From positions 1 to 46,789 of the forward strand of contig JAFSDX010000133.1 of assembly GCA_017436025.1 (NCBI GenBank): DNA of 46,789 nucleotides. The letters are read 5' to 3'. The translations under genes and the position numbers were made by a program. Below the pieces are notes generated by a model. It was not told where the DNA came from and ran no database searches. It saw nothing but the letters and a program-made list of their open reading frames with translations. Positions 26,685-33,889 of the stretch are shown piece by piece (position 1 is the first letter of the stretch; each line of letters begins with the position of its first letter). The DNA is from Thermoguttaceae bacterium. Lineage in GTDB: Bacteria > Planctomycetota > Planctomycetia > Pirellulales > Thermoguttaceae.

Positions 26685-27446
26685 ATGTTAAGACTTACGT
26701 TTTGCGGAATGGGCGGTCTCGACGTCGACGCGGAGCGGCGCCTTTGGAAAACGGGCGTTTACTGTTGGGACGATTTCCGACGCATAAGACGCCCGCTTTT
26801 TTCGGCGTCGCGCACGCGCTTGATTTTGAAAGACTTAGACGAAGCGGAACGGCGCTTGGCGTCGGGAGCGGACGGCGTTCGTTGGTTTTACGCCAAGACG
26901 CCGCCGTCGCAATATTGCCGTCTTCTCGTTAACTTCCGAGAAATAGCGGTTTATTTCGACGTCGAGACGAACGGCTTGGAGTCGAACGCGCAAATCACGA
27001 CGGCGACGTTTTTCGACGGCGTTCGTTTTCGGACGTTTACGCGCGGAGCAAACATTAACGACGCGGCGTCGTATTTTGGCGCGATTTCATTGTTGGCGAC
27101 GTATAACGGAACGACTTTCGATCTGCCGTTGGCGCGTCGCGAGTGGGGCGAGGCGTTTCGCGGCGTTCACGTCGACTTGCGTAAAACGTTGCGCGACTGG
27201 GGGATGCGAGGCGGTTTGAAGCGGGCGGCGTCGGTTTTCGGCGTCGAGCGTCGCGAGGCGCCGGAAGTTTCGACGGGCGCGGAGGCGGCGGAACTTTGGC
27301 GGCGTTGGAGCGATTTGGGCGACGCCGAGGCGCTTGAGCGGCTTCAGCGTTATAATCGCGACGACGTTCGGGCGCTTGCCGAAATCGCTCGAAAATTATG
27401 CGACGAATCGATGAGCGGAAATATTTTTTATCGTTCGGTTTCCTGA
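26685..27446 (+). CDS. YprB-like RNase H-fold exonuclease, CRISPR-linked
   Basis: 253 residues. A DEDDy-type 3'-5' exonuclease pattern is visible: Exo I FDVETNG (Asp92, Glu94), Exo II YNGTTFDLPL (Asp146), an Asp at 164 (VHVDLR), and Exo III YNRDD (Tyr223, Asp227). The N-terminal 80 residues (GLDVDAERRLWKTGVYCWDDF) match the head of YprB-like RNase_H_2 proteins, which supports the ATG at 26685 despite a weak binding site. It lies 98 bases after cas2 on the same strand and just before the CRISPR leader. A role in prespacer end trimming, as shown for DnaQ-type exonucleases fused to Cas2, is inference. It could be a passenger housekeeping gene. Confidence 0.85.
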   Translation: MLRLTFCGMGGLDVDAERRLWKTGVYCWDDFRRIRRPLFSASRTRLILKDLDEAERRLASGADGVRWFYAKTPPSQYCRLLVNFREIAVYFDVETNGLESNAQITTATFFDGVRFRTFTRGANINDAASYFGAISLLATYNGTTFDLPLARREWGEAFRGVHVDLRKTLRDWGMRGGLKRAASVFGVERREAPEVSTGAEAAELWRRWSDLGDAEALERLQRYNRDDVRALAEIARKLCDESMSGNIFYRSVS

Positions 27447-27656
27447 CCGTTTAGGGGCGGGAGCCGCGTCGTGTTGCGTTTTGTCGTTTGCGTTTGGCGT
27501 GTTGAACGAGAGGAGTCTTTTGACGCGGTTGACTGTTGTCGAGAGGCCTTTACGTTTAGCGAGCCGAGCGGCTTGTTTGGCGTCGTTCGGGCGGGGGAGA
27601 GCCGAGCGGGTAGAATCGACGAATGACGGGAAATTCTTGGCGCGTCGGTTTGGGGC

Positions 27657-27684
27657 TTGCATTGGCCGGAATCTTTGGTATAAT
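27657..27684 (+). promoter_or_regulatory. CRISPR leader promoter
   Basis: TTGCAT (27657-27662), 16-base spacer, TATAAT (27679-27684), 126 bases upstream of the first repeat. Transcription would start near 27691. The rest of the leader to 27809 is AT-rich (CTATATATACG, then T-runs). Confidence 0.65.
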
Positions 27685-27688
27685 AATT

Positions 27689-27737
27689 TTAGGTTCGCGG
27701 CTTTTATCGCGAACTCGTTCCTAAGGGACTTTTTTTC
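27689..27737 (+). other. Leader hairpin followed by a T-run
   Basis: TTAGG (27689-27693) plus TTCGCG (27694-27699) pair with CGCGAA (27708-27713) and CCTAA (27720-27724) in an interrupted stem; TTTTTTT follows from 27731. It starts where the leader promoter would begin transcription, so it is placed like a terminator or attenuator. It could instead end the exonuclease transcript or bind a host factor for integration. Confidence 0.5.
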
Positions 27738-27809
27738 CAGGGCGTGAAGAGACGGAATTTTTAGACGCTATATATACGTGGTTTTTTCTTTTAAACAGCG
27801 TATTTTGGT

Positions 27810-28324
27810 GTTTTCCCTACACACGTAGGGATGCTCCGTTACGTTGAACAAAACCCGCGTCGCGGACGCGGTTTTCCCTACACACGTAGGGATGCTCCGG
27901 GAACTTGGGCCCCCGCGCGACTGTGCATCGTGTTTTCCCTACGCACGTAGGGATGCTCCGGCAAGGAGTCGTTCCAACGCTCGATGCAATCGGTTTTCCC
28001 TACACACGTAGGGAGGCTCCGTCGGCGTAAGCGCCGAGTTGGTCGTCGATAAAGTTTTCCCTACACACGTGGGGATGCTCCGGTTTTCCGCGCGTCTTGC
28101 AACTCGGCGAGCCAGTTTTCCCTATATGCGTAGGGATGCTTCGTCGTCTTGAATCTCTTGAATCGACCGGTCGTAGTTTTCCCTATATGCGTAGGGATGC
28201 TTCGCCGTTGCGCGACTTGCGCCGTCGGTTTGTCGGTTTTTCCTACCCGCATAGGGAGGGGCGACTTAATCCTTTTGTCGCAGTGGTTTATAATCGGTTT
28301 TTTCAGCGCGCGTAGGGAGGGGCG
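27810..28324 (+). CRISPR. Type I-E CRISPR array, 9 repeats, 8 spacers
   Basis: Repeats start at 27810, 27871, 27932, 27993, 28054, 28115, 28176, 28236 and 28297. The first seven are 29 bp; spacers 1-6 are 32 bp, and the last two are 31 and 33 bp. The repeat begins GTTTTCCCTAC, has a 4-nt loop and ends GTAGGG then ATGCTCCG, giving a 6-bp stem and an 8-nt 5' handle. Repeats 1-5 share that form with few changes (repeat 4 has AGGCTCCG; repeat 5 has a stem change). Repeats 6-7 have CTATATGCGTA and ATGCTTCG. Repeats 8-9 end AGGGGCG and repeat 9 loses the stem. The leader is on the left, so the decayed repeats are at the old end. Confidence 0.97.
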
Positions 28325-28392
28325 GCGCCGTTGACGACGGTGGGGCGGCGCCCGTTTGCACGGCGTTCGCGCTTGCGTCGATTGTCTAAGAG

Positions 28393-28609
28393 CGCCGAGA
28401 GCGGCGGCAGGCGCAATCGTTCGAGAACGCCTCGTTGGTCGCTTAACGATCCGACGCCGAGAGCGGCGGCAGGCGCAATCGTTCGAGAACGCCTCGTTGG
28501 TCGCTTAACGATCCGACGCCGAGAGCGGCGGCGGGCGCAATCGTTCGAGAACGCTTCGTTGGTCGCTTAACGATCCGACGCCGAGAGCGGCGGAGGATAA
28601 AATCGTTCG
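28393..28609 (+). repeat. 62-bp tandem repeat, 3.5 copies, after the CRISPR array
   Basis: Units start CGCCGAGAGCGGCGG at 28393, 28455, 28517 and 28579, an exact 62-base period. Each contains ATCGTT and later AACGAT, an inverted pair about 23 bases apart, and GGTCGCTTAACG. The copies differ by only a few bases. It lies between the array end and the ribD promoter. No coding potential is seen. The stretch 28325-28392 shows nothing recognisable. Confidence 0.92.
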
Positions 28610-28624
28610 TTCGAAAAAAAATAC

Positions 28625-28653
28625 TTGTTTTTCCGGCGCGACTCGTTTATAAT
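28625..28653 (+). promoter_or_regulatory. Promoter for ribD
   Basis: TTGTTT (28625-28630), 17-base spacer, TATAAT (28648-28653). The leader to 28821 is about 160 bases; no FMN riboswitch motif is seen. Confidence 0.6.
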
Positions 28654-28820
28654 TCGGTTAGGACGGAAACGAAACGGCGTTTTCGTCTCCGATTTCGCAC
28701 GTCGGGCGCGGCGCGTCGGTAGGACGCGAACGAGCGCGGACGGTTAAGCGAAAACGGTCTTGTCCTGTTTTTCGTTGCAAAATGAAAAAACGCCGCTTTT
28801 AAACGAAAGGAACCCTCGCG

Positions 28821-30029
28821 ATGAGTTCGAACGTCGATCAATTTTATATGCGTCGCGCCCTTAAATTGGCCGCGCTCGGGCGGGGCGCCGTCGAGCCTAA
28901 TCCGATGGTCGGGTGCGTGATCGCGCGCGACCCGAAAACGACGGATTGCGCGAAAATCGCCGCCGATTGCGAAAACGCCGACGCCGTTTGCGCCGATTGC
29001 GTCGATTTTGCGGACGAAACCGCCGAAGCGCGCATCGTCGGCGAAGGTTGGCATCAACGGTACGGAGGGCCGCACGCCGAAATTAACGCCTTAAACGCCG
29101 CCGGAGACGCGGCGAAAGGCGCGACGATGTACGTAACCCTCGAACCGTGTTCGCATTTCGGGAAAACGCCGCCCTGCTGCGACGCCGTGATCGCCGCCGG
29201 AATCCGACGCGTCGTCGTCGCGACCCGCGACCCGTTCCCGAAGGTCGACGGCGCCGGAATCGAAAAGCTCGAAGCGGCCGGAATCGAGGTCAAAGTCGGC
29301 GTCTTGGAGAATAAAGCGCGCGAGTTAAACGCCCCTTATTGGACGCGGCTGACGAAAAATCGGCCTTGGATTATCGGGAAATGGGCGATGACGCTCGACG
29401 GGAAAATCGCGACGCGGGTCGGGTCGAGTTATTGGATTTCGTCCGACGAGTCGCGCCTCCTCGTTCATCGGTTGCGCTCTCGGGTCGACGCGATTTTGAT
29501 CGGAAGTCGGACGGCGATGGAAGACGACCCGAAACTGACCGTCCGGTTGCCGGAAGGGGAAACGCCGCTTCGGACGCCGACGCGAATCGTCTTCGACTCC
29601 GGAGGGACGCTCTCCGCCTTCTCCGAGTTGGCGTTGACGGCGCGCGACGTGCCGCTTTTGCTCGTGTTCGGGCCGGAAGCGCCCGCCGAAAAGAAGGCGT
29701 TTTGGGAGTCGAAGGGCGCCGAGGTCTTGGTTATCGACGCGCCGAATCGAGAACAACGATTGATTTTGTTGATGGAGGAACTTGCCAAGCGCGGAATGAC
29801 GAACGTGTTGGTCGAGGGCGGCGGCGAGTTGCTCGGACGGCTCTTCGACTTGGAGATGATCGACGAAGTTAAGGTTTTCGTCGCGCCGAAAATTGTCGGC
29901 GGAAAAGAGGCGGTCGTTCCGGTCGGCGGCGTCGGACGCGAGCTGATGCGTAAGGCGGCGACCCTTAAAAACCGCAAAACCGAAACGATCGGATCCGATA
30001 TTTTGATTAGCGGGACGGTTGTTTATTAA
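28821..30029 (+). CDS. ribD: Bifunctional riboflavin deaminase/reductase RibD
   Basis: 402 residues. It carries out the second and third steps of riboflavin synthesis: deamination and then NADPH-dependent reduction of the pyrimidine. The deaminase zinc motif is HAE at residues 85-87 with PCSHFGKTPPC (Cys110, Cys119). The reductase half has NRPWIIGKWAMTLDGKIATR, SRTAMEDDPKLTVR and VEGGGELLGRLF. Between VGCVIARDP and VGEGWH there is an insert of about 35 residues with Cys at 43, 50, 57 and 60, absent from the RibD proteins I remember. The start has GAAAGGAACC upstream. No other rib gene is adjacent. Confidence 0.95.
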   Translation: MSSNVDQFYMRRALKLAALGRGAVEPNPMVGCVIARDPKTTDCAKIAADCENADAVCADCVDFADETAEARIVGEGWHQRYGGPHAEINALNAAGDAAKGATMYVTLEPCSHFGKTPPCCDAVIAAGIRRVVVATRDPFPKVDGAGIEKLEAAGIEVKVGVLENKARELNAPYWTRLTKNRPWIIGKWAMTLDGKIATRVGSSYWISSDESRLLVHRLRSRVDAILIGSRTAMEDDPKLTVRLPEGETPLRTPTRIVFDSGGTLSAFSELALTARDVPLLLVFGPEAPAEKKAFWESKGAEVLVIDAPNREQRLILLMEELAKRGMTNVLVEGGGELLGRLFDLEMIDEVKVFVAPKIVGGKEAVVPVGGVGRELMRKAATLKNRKTETIGSDILISGTVVY

Positions 30030-30051
30030 CGGTTGATTTGGGCGTTCGAAA

Positions 30052-30095
30052 CGAAAACGCCGAGTCGTTCCGAAAAGGAGCGGTTCGGCGTTTTT
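30052..30095 (+). terminator. Intrinsic terminator after ribD
   Basis: AACGCCGA pairs with TCGGCGTT, and an inner CGTTCC/GGAGCG stem with one G-T wobble extends it; TTTTT follows. A-runs on the left may let it act for metY from the other strand. Confidence 0.85.
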
Positions 30096-30187
30096 AGGGG
30101 CGCGCCGTTGTTAAGATAGGGGGATTGGCAAGATTGGGAAGCGGATAAAAAAAGGGGTTGCGCGAATTTTGACGGTTGAATGGAACG

Positions 30188-31486
30188 TCAAAGGCGACCG
30201 AACGCGGCGTCAAGGTCGGCTAAAATATCGTCGATCGACTCGATTCCGACGGAAAGACGAATCAACTCCGGCGCGATCCCGGCTTTTCGGAGGTCGTCCT
30301 CGCTCAACTGCGAATGGGTCGCGCTCGCCGGGCAAATAATCAAACTCTTGGCGTCGCCGACGTTTGCAACGAGGCTGAACAACTCGACCGAGTCGACGAA
30401 ACGCCGCGCCGCCGCCGCTCCGCCCGGAACGCCGAACGCGACGACGCCCCCGGCGCCGTTTGGGAGGTACTTTTGCGCTAATTCGCCGCCGTTAAGACCG
30501 GGATATTTTACCCAACTTACCTCCGGGCGCGAGTCGAGGAAGCGAGCGACCGCCAACGCGTTTTCGCAATGCCGCTCGACGCGGAGCGGAAGCGTTTCGA
30601 CGCCGAGCAAAAACGTCCAAGCGGCGTCCGGCGCGAGGGTCGGCCCTTGGTTGCGGAGCCCGACCGTTCGCAAACGAACCGAAAACGCCGCCGGATTGAG
30701 GTCGCCGAGGTCGGACGCGAAACGAAGGCCGGCGTATCCGCGATCCGGTTCGTTGAAAAGACGAAATTTCGGGTCGCTCCAATCGAACTTGCCGGCGTCG
30801 ATCGCGATTCCGCCGATTCCGGCGCCGTGTCCGCCGATCCATTTCGAAAGGGAATGGATAACGACGTCGGCGCCGAAGTCGATCGGGCGAAGCAAAGTCG
30901 GCGGGGTGAAGGTTGAGTCGACGATAAACGGGACGTGGTAACGACTTGCAAGGGCCGCGTAACGGTCGAGGTCGGCGACTTCGAGGCCGGGATTGCCGAT
31001 CGTTTCGACGTAAAGCGCCCGCGTGTTTTCGTCGATCGCCGCTTCGACCGCCGAGAAATCGTTGACCGGCGTGAAGCGAACGTCGACGCCTTGCGAACGG
31101 AGAATCGCGTCGAACTGGGTGAACGCGCCGCCGTAAAGGTTGTTTGCCGAGACGATATTGTCGCCGACGGTCGCGATATTCGTTATCGTAAAATAAATCG
31201 CCGCCGTTCCGCTCGACAGCGCGACCGCCGCGATTCCGCCGTCGAGCGCCGCGAGCCGACGTTCGAGAACGTCGTTCGTCGGGTTGGTTAAACGCGAGTA
31301 AATATTGCCGCTTTCTTTGAGCGCGAAGAGGTCGGCGGCGTGTTGCGCGTCGCGGAAGTTGTACGCGGTCGTCCGATAAACCGGAACGGCGCGGGCCAAC
31401 GTCGTCGGGTCGGGCGTTTGGCCGGCGTGCAACGCTAACGTCTCGGGGCGAAATTGACGATTTTGACGATTTTGAGTCGCGGGCAT
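30188..31486 (-). CDS. metY: O-acetylhomoserine sulfhydrylase-type PLP enzyme
   Basis: 432 residues of the Cys/Met metabolism PLP family. It makes homocysteine from O-acetylhomoserine and sulfide. PLP Lys215 is in VIHSLSKWIGGHG; YSRLTNPTNDVLE, SSGTAAI and ATHSQLSEDDLRKAGI are family stretches. The length (about 430) is that of O-acetylhomoserine sulfhydrylase rather than of cystathionine gamma-synthase (about 385). The N terminus has a small QNRQNRQ repeat encoded by a 9-base microsatellite. The ATG at 31486 has AGGAGAAG upstream; an in-frame extension to 31576 overlaps the promoter. A gene-symbol choice of metY is by family. Confidence 0.92.
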   Translation of the reverse strand: MPATQNRQNRQFRPETLALHAGQTPDPTTLARAVPVYRTTAYNFRDAQHAADLFALKESGNIYSRLTNPTNDVLERRLAALDGGIAAVALSSGTAAIYFTITNIATVGDNIVSANNLYGGAFTQFDAILRSQGVDVRFTPVNDFSAVEAAIDENTRALYVETIGNPGLEVADLDRYAALASRYHVPFIVDSTFTPPTLLRPIDFGADVVIHSLSKWIGGHGAGIGGIAIDAGKFDWSDPKFRLFNEPDRGYAGLRFASDLGDLNPAAFSVRLRTVGLRNQGPTLAPDAAWTFLLGVETLPLRVERHCENALAVARFLDSRPEVSWVKYPGLNGGELAQKYLPNGAGGVVAFGVPGGAAAARRFVDSVELFSLVANVGDAKSLIICPASATHSQLSEDDLRKAGIAPELIRLSVGIESIDDILADLDAAFGRL

Positions 31487-31548
31487 CGGCGGCTTCTCCT
31501 TTCCAGTAACAAGCGGCTCGCTAATTTCTACTTGCTTGGTTGCGATTG

Positions 31549-31576
31549 ATTTTAATCCGATTTCGCGTCGCGTCAA
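31549..31576 (-). promoter_or_regulatory. Promoter for metY
   Basis: On the minus strand TTGACG (31576-31571), 16-base spacer, TAAAAT (31554-31549). The leader of about 55 bases has no visible SAM riboswitch. The region 31577-31848 has no convincing gene; a 96-residue minus-strand frame there is Pro/Ser/Phe-rich and lacks a binding site. Confidence 0.6.
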
Positions 31577-31848
31577 GAGCGTTTTTCTTAAAAAGGCAAA
31601 ATGGCGTCTTGGACGGTAGAGAAAGCGGCGTCGGCAAGCGTTGAGTTGAAAGGTTGGAAAAATGGGGGAAGCGGAGAAAGCTGGGGGGCTGCTTGGAGAG
31701 AAGCGGAAAAGGGAAGGGGACGGATTTTGCGGGAGGAACGGGGGGCGTTTCGGCGAATTTTGCGGAAACGCCCCCTTCGATAAGCGAGAAGATCAAAACG
31801 ATAAGACGCAAAAAGACGAGGGCGAAAAGAAGTCGGCGGCGACGGCGT

Positions 31849-32400
31849 TTATTTGCGCCCGGTCGCCAACTTGCTAATTTGCTTGAATTGCGGCGTTCCG
31901 GCGACTTGCGTTAGCTCGAAAAGGAGCGATTCGGCGGTCGTCGGAACAACGCCCGCTCGGACGGCGCGCTCGAACGCGATTTGAGCGTCGAACGGGTTGC
32001 GCGACGCGACGCAGTCGGCGACCCAATAAACGTTTTTGCCGAGTTCGAGCAAGTCGAGCGCGGTTTGAAGAACGCAAATGTGCGCTTCGATTCCGGCGAG
32101 AATAACGTTCGGGCGCGGGGCGTCGGCGAACGCGGCGCGAATTTCGTCGGTCGCTAAACAACTGAACGTCGTTTTATCGAAAACCGTCGCGTTTTTTAAC
32201 GCTTCGTTGATTTCCGGGAGCGTTTCGCCGAGCCCTTTAGGGTATTGACGCGTCGAAACGACCGGAACGTCGAAAACGGCGAGACCGTCGAGGAGGAAAC
32301 GATTGCGTTCGAGGAGACGCTCCGGTTCGGCGATTGCCGGGACAATTTTCTCTTGCAAGTCGATAATCAGCGCGATCGCGTTTTCGGGAGTGATTTTCAT
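31849..32400 (-). CDS. Isochorismatase-like cysteine hydrolase
   Basis: 183 residues. The catalytic triad of the family is visible: Asp14 (LIIDLQEK), Lys76 (VFDKTTFSC) and Cys109 (GIEAHICVLQTA). RAVRAGVVPTTAESLLFEL is typical of the YcaC/ISOC-type branch. Substrates of this branch are mostly unknown, so no reaction is given. No signal peptide. The start has only a weak binding site (AAAACGACA). It lies between metY and the HEAT-repeat gene, and a terminator-like AT hairpin separates it from the latter. Confidence 0.9.
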   Translation of the reverse strand: MKITPENAIALIIDLQEKIVPAIAEPERLLERNRFLLDGLAVFDVPVVSTRQYPKGLGETLPEINEALKNATVFDKTTFSCLATDEIRAAFADAPRPNVILAGIEAHICVLQTALDLLELGKNVYWVADCVASRNPFDAQIAFERAVRAGVVPTTAESLLFELTQVAGTPQFKQISKLATGRK

Positions 32401-32490
32401 TGTCGTTTTAATTTAGAAAAGCGTTTGTTTGTTGCTTGTTGGCGCGGTAATTTAATGTTGTCGCAGGTTTGAATAATAATCGATTGTTAA

Positions 32491-32515
32491 AATCAAAAAA
32501 TAATTGTTTTTGATT
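32491..32515 (-). terminator. AT-rich hairpin at the end of the HEAT-repeat gene
   Basis: AATCAAAAA (32491-32499) pairs perfectly with TTTTTGATT (32507-32515) around a seven-base loop. On the minus strand it begins in the last base of the stop codon. No G/C pairs anchor it much, so function as a terminator is moderate. Confidence 0.5.
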
Positions 32516-33381
32516 TATTTAAGGAGCGCTGTGTCGATTTTTGGCGCGCGTTCGGTTATCGAAGGCGTTTCCGGCTTGCTTGACTCGCCGCGTTTATAGG
32601 CGAGGAATTGAACCCAACGTTCCGCGTCGAGACCGTATTTTTCGCCGGTAATTTCGGCGAGCGTTCGCATCGACGCGTCTTGAAGAGCGCCGTCGTCGAG
32701 TTTTTCGCCGGTTAAACCGAGTTCGAGCGTTTCGAAAACCAACGGCGAATCTTCTTCTTGAAAATTGGCAAGGTTGCGCAAAATGGTAACGCGTATATCT
32801 TTTCGACGCCGATTTTCTTCTTCGGAACCGGCGGCGATGGAAAACGGAAGACGCTTGTACTTGTCGGCGAGGAGTTCGGCGGCTAAACGACGGCTTTCGG
32901 CGGCGCCGCCTTTAACGTCGAGCGCGTAAACGCCGAGCCCGTCCGCCGCGGAAACGGCAATATTCAGTTCGTTATCCTCTAAAGCGATTCGAAAAATGTT
33001 TTCCGCGACCGGGTTCGAGTAATTGCGCGAAATTTTAGCGATCGCTTCGACCGACGCCCGACGAACGTTCGGACTTGTCGCCTTCTCAAATTCTTGCGAA
33101 ATTTGCAAAAGAAGAACGTCTTTTTCTTCGGCGGGGGCCTTGGCGCCTTTCTTTCCCTTTTCTTCGATCAGCTTAATTCGTTCCCAAGGACGCAAAACGC
33201 CCGGAATTTGATCGCTGCGCCGCGTCGCGCCGGGAAAATGAAGCAAAATTTTATTATCGGTCGAATAAAACGGCGTCGCGCACCCGCCGCCGAGCCCGAA
33301 AACGGAACCGCCGAGCAAAGCGGTCGCGACTAAAAACTTCGAACGTTGCGTTTTGCCGAAAAGCGCGTCGAGGAACTGCAT
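32515..33381 (-). CDS. HEAT-repeat-like exported protein
   Basis: 288 residues. The N terminus has a hydrophobic segment followed by GGGCATPF, a possible but weak lipobox, so it is exported or lipid-anchored. Helical pairs resembling HEAT repeats follow: NVRRASVEAIAKISRNYS, ELNIAVSAADGLGVYAL and RVTILRNLANF, and then LQDASMRTLAEITGEKYGLD. HEAT arrays act as protein-binding scaffolds; the partner is unknown. The C-terminal 30 residues are polar. The ribosome binding site is weak. Family recognised at fold level only. Confidence 0.78.
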   Translation of the reverse strand: MQFLDALFGKTQRSKFLVATALLGGSVFGLGGGCATPFYSTDNKILLHFPGATRRSDQIPGVLRPWERIKLIEEKGKKGAKAPAEEKDVLLLQISQEFEKATSPNVRRASVEAIAKISRNYSNPVAENIFRIALEDNELNIAVSAADGLGVYALDVKGGAAESRRLAAELLADKYKRLPFSIAAGSEEENRRRKDIRVTILRNLANFQEEDSPLVFETLELGLTGEKLDDGALQDASMRTLAEITGEKYGLDAERWVQFLAYKRGESSKPETPSITERAPKIDTALLK

Positions 33382-33582
33382 AAAACGTTAAACCGGGAAA
33401 TTTGCGCAAAGGTTGCCGTCGAAAGCGCGCCGTCTAACCGGCTCCGAACGCTTCCGATTAAACGTATCGTAACGATTTTTCCGGGCGAGCGCAAGAGGTG
33501 TTTTAAGCGTCGACGGGTTTTTGACGGTAAATTTTAACGATCGCGTAAGAAAAACGGGCATTCGCCGACTTGCGAGAAGAAC

Positions 33583-33780
33583 GGAGAATCCCGAAAAGTC
33601 GTTGAAAACCCGAAAACGGGAGGCGGAGAATCCGAAAAGTCGTTGAAAACCCGAAAACGGGAGGCGGAGAATCCGAAAAGTCGTTGAAAACCCGAAAACG
33701 GGAGGCGGAGAACCCGAAAAGTCGTTGAAAACCCGAGAACGGGAGACGGGGAACCCGAAAAGTCGTTGAAAACCCGAAAA
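33583..33780 (-). repeat. 41-bp tandem repeat, about 5 copies
   Basis: GTCGTTGAAAACCCGAAAAC recurs at 33598, 33639, 33680, 33721 and 33762, an exact 41-base period. Each unit holds CCCGAAAACGGG, a 4-bp stem with an AAAA loop. It sits in the 508-base gap between the cytochrome/FGE-like and HEAT genes, downstream of the former. The minus-strand frames through it are not multiples of three and are not genes. Confidence 0.92.
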
Positions 33781-33844
33781 ATGGGCGGTTTGGGAGATTG
33801 AGGCAGCTCGAAAGGGGAAAACGAACGGGGGAAGGCGAAGCGCC

Positions 33845-33875
33845 GGGGCGGGAAGGCTTGAACCTCGCCCGCCCC
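33845..33875. terminator. Strong hairpin just after the 1582-residue gene
   Basis: GGGGCGGG (33845-33852) pairs perfectly with CCCGCCCC (33868-33875), with AGG/CCT extending it. It lies 14 bases past the stop on the minus strand. No T-run follows, so it may be a 3'-end stabiliser or Rho-linked element. Confidence 0.55.
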
Positions 33876-33889
33876 AAAAGCGCTCGGTT

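Noticed and set aside
27447..27656. A further gene between the exonuclease and the leader
   Set aside because: Short frames here (for example 27481-27747) run into the leader promoter, with no binding site or motif.
28325..28392. More degenerate CRISPR repeats past 28324
   Set aside because: No stem or handle sequence could be aligned after repeat 9.
30180..30941. A plus-strand frame of 253 residues inside metY
   Set aside because: Antisense to the metY catalytic domain, with no binding site or known domain.
31487..31576. A SAM riboswitch ahead of metY
   Set aside because: Only about 55 leader bases lie after the promoter and no known SAM-riboswitch core is seen.
33503..33877. A minus-strand frame with repeated FSTTFR-like segments
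   Set aside because: It is only the 41-bp tandem repeat read through in shifting frames.
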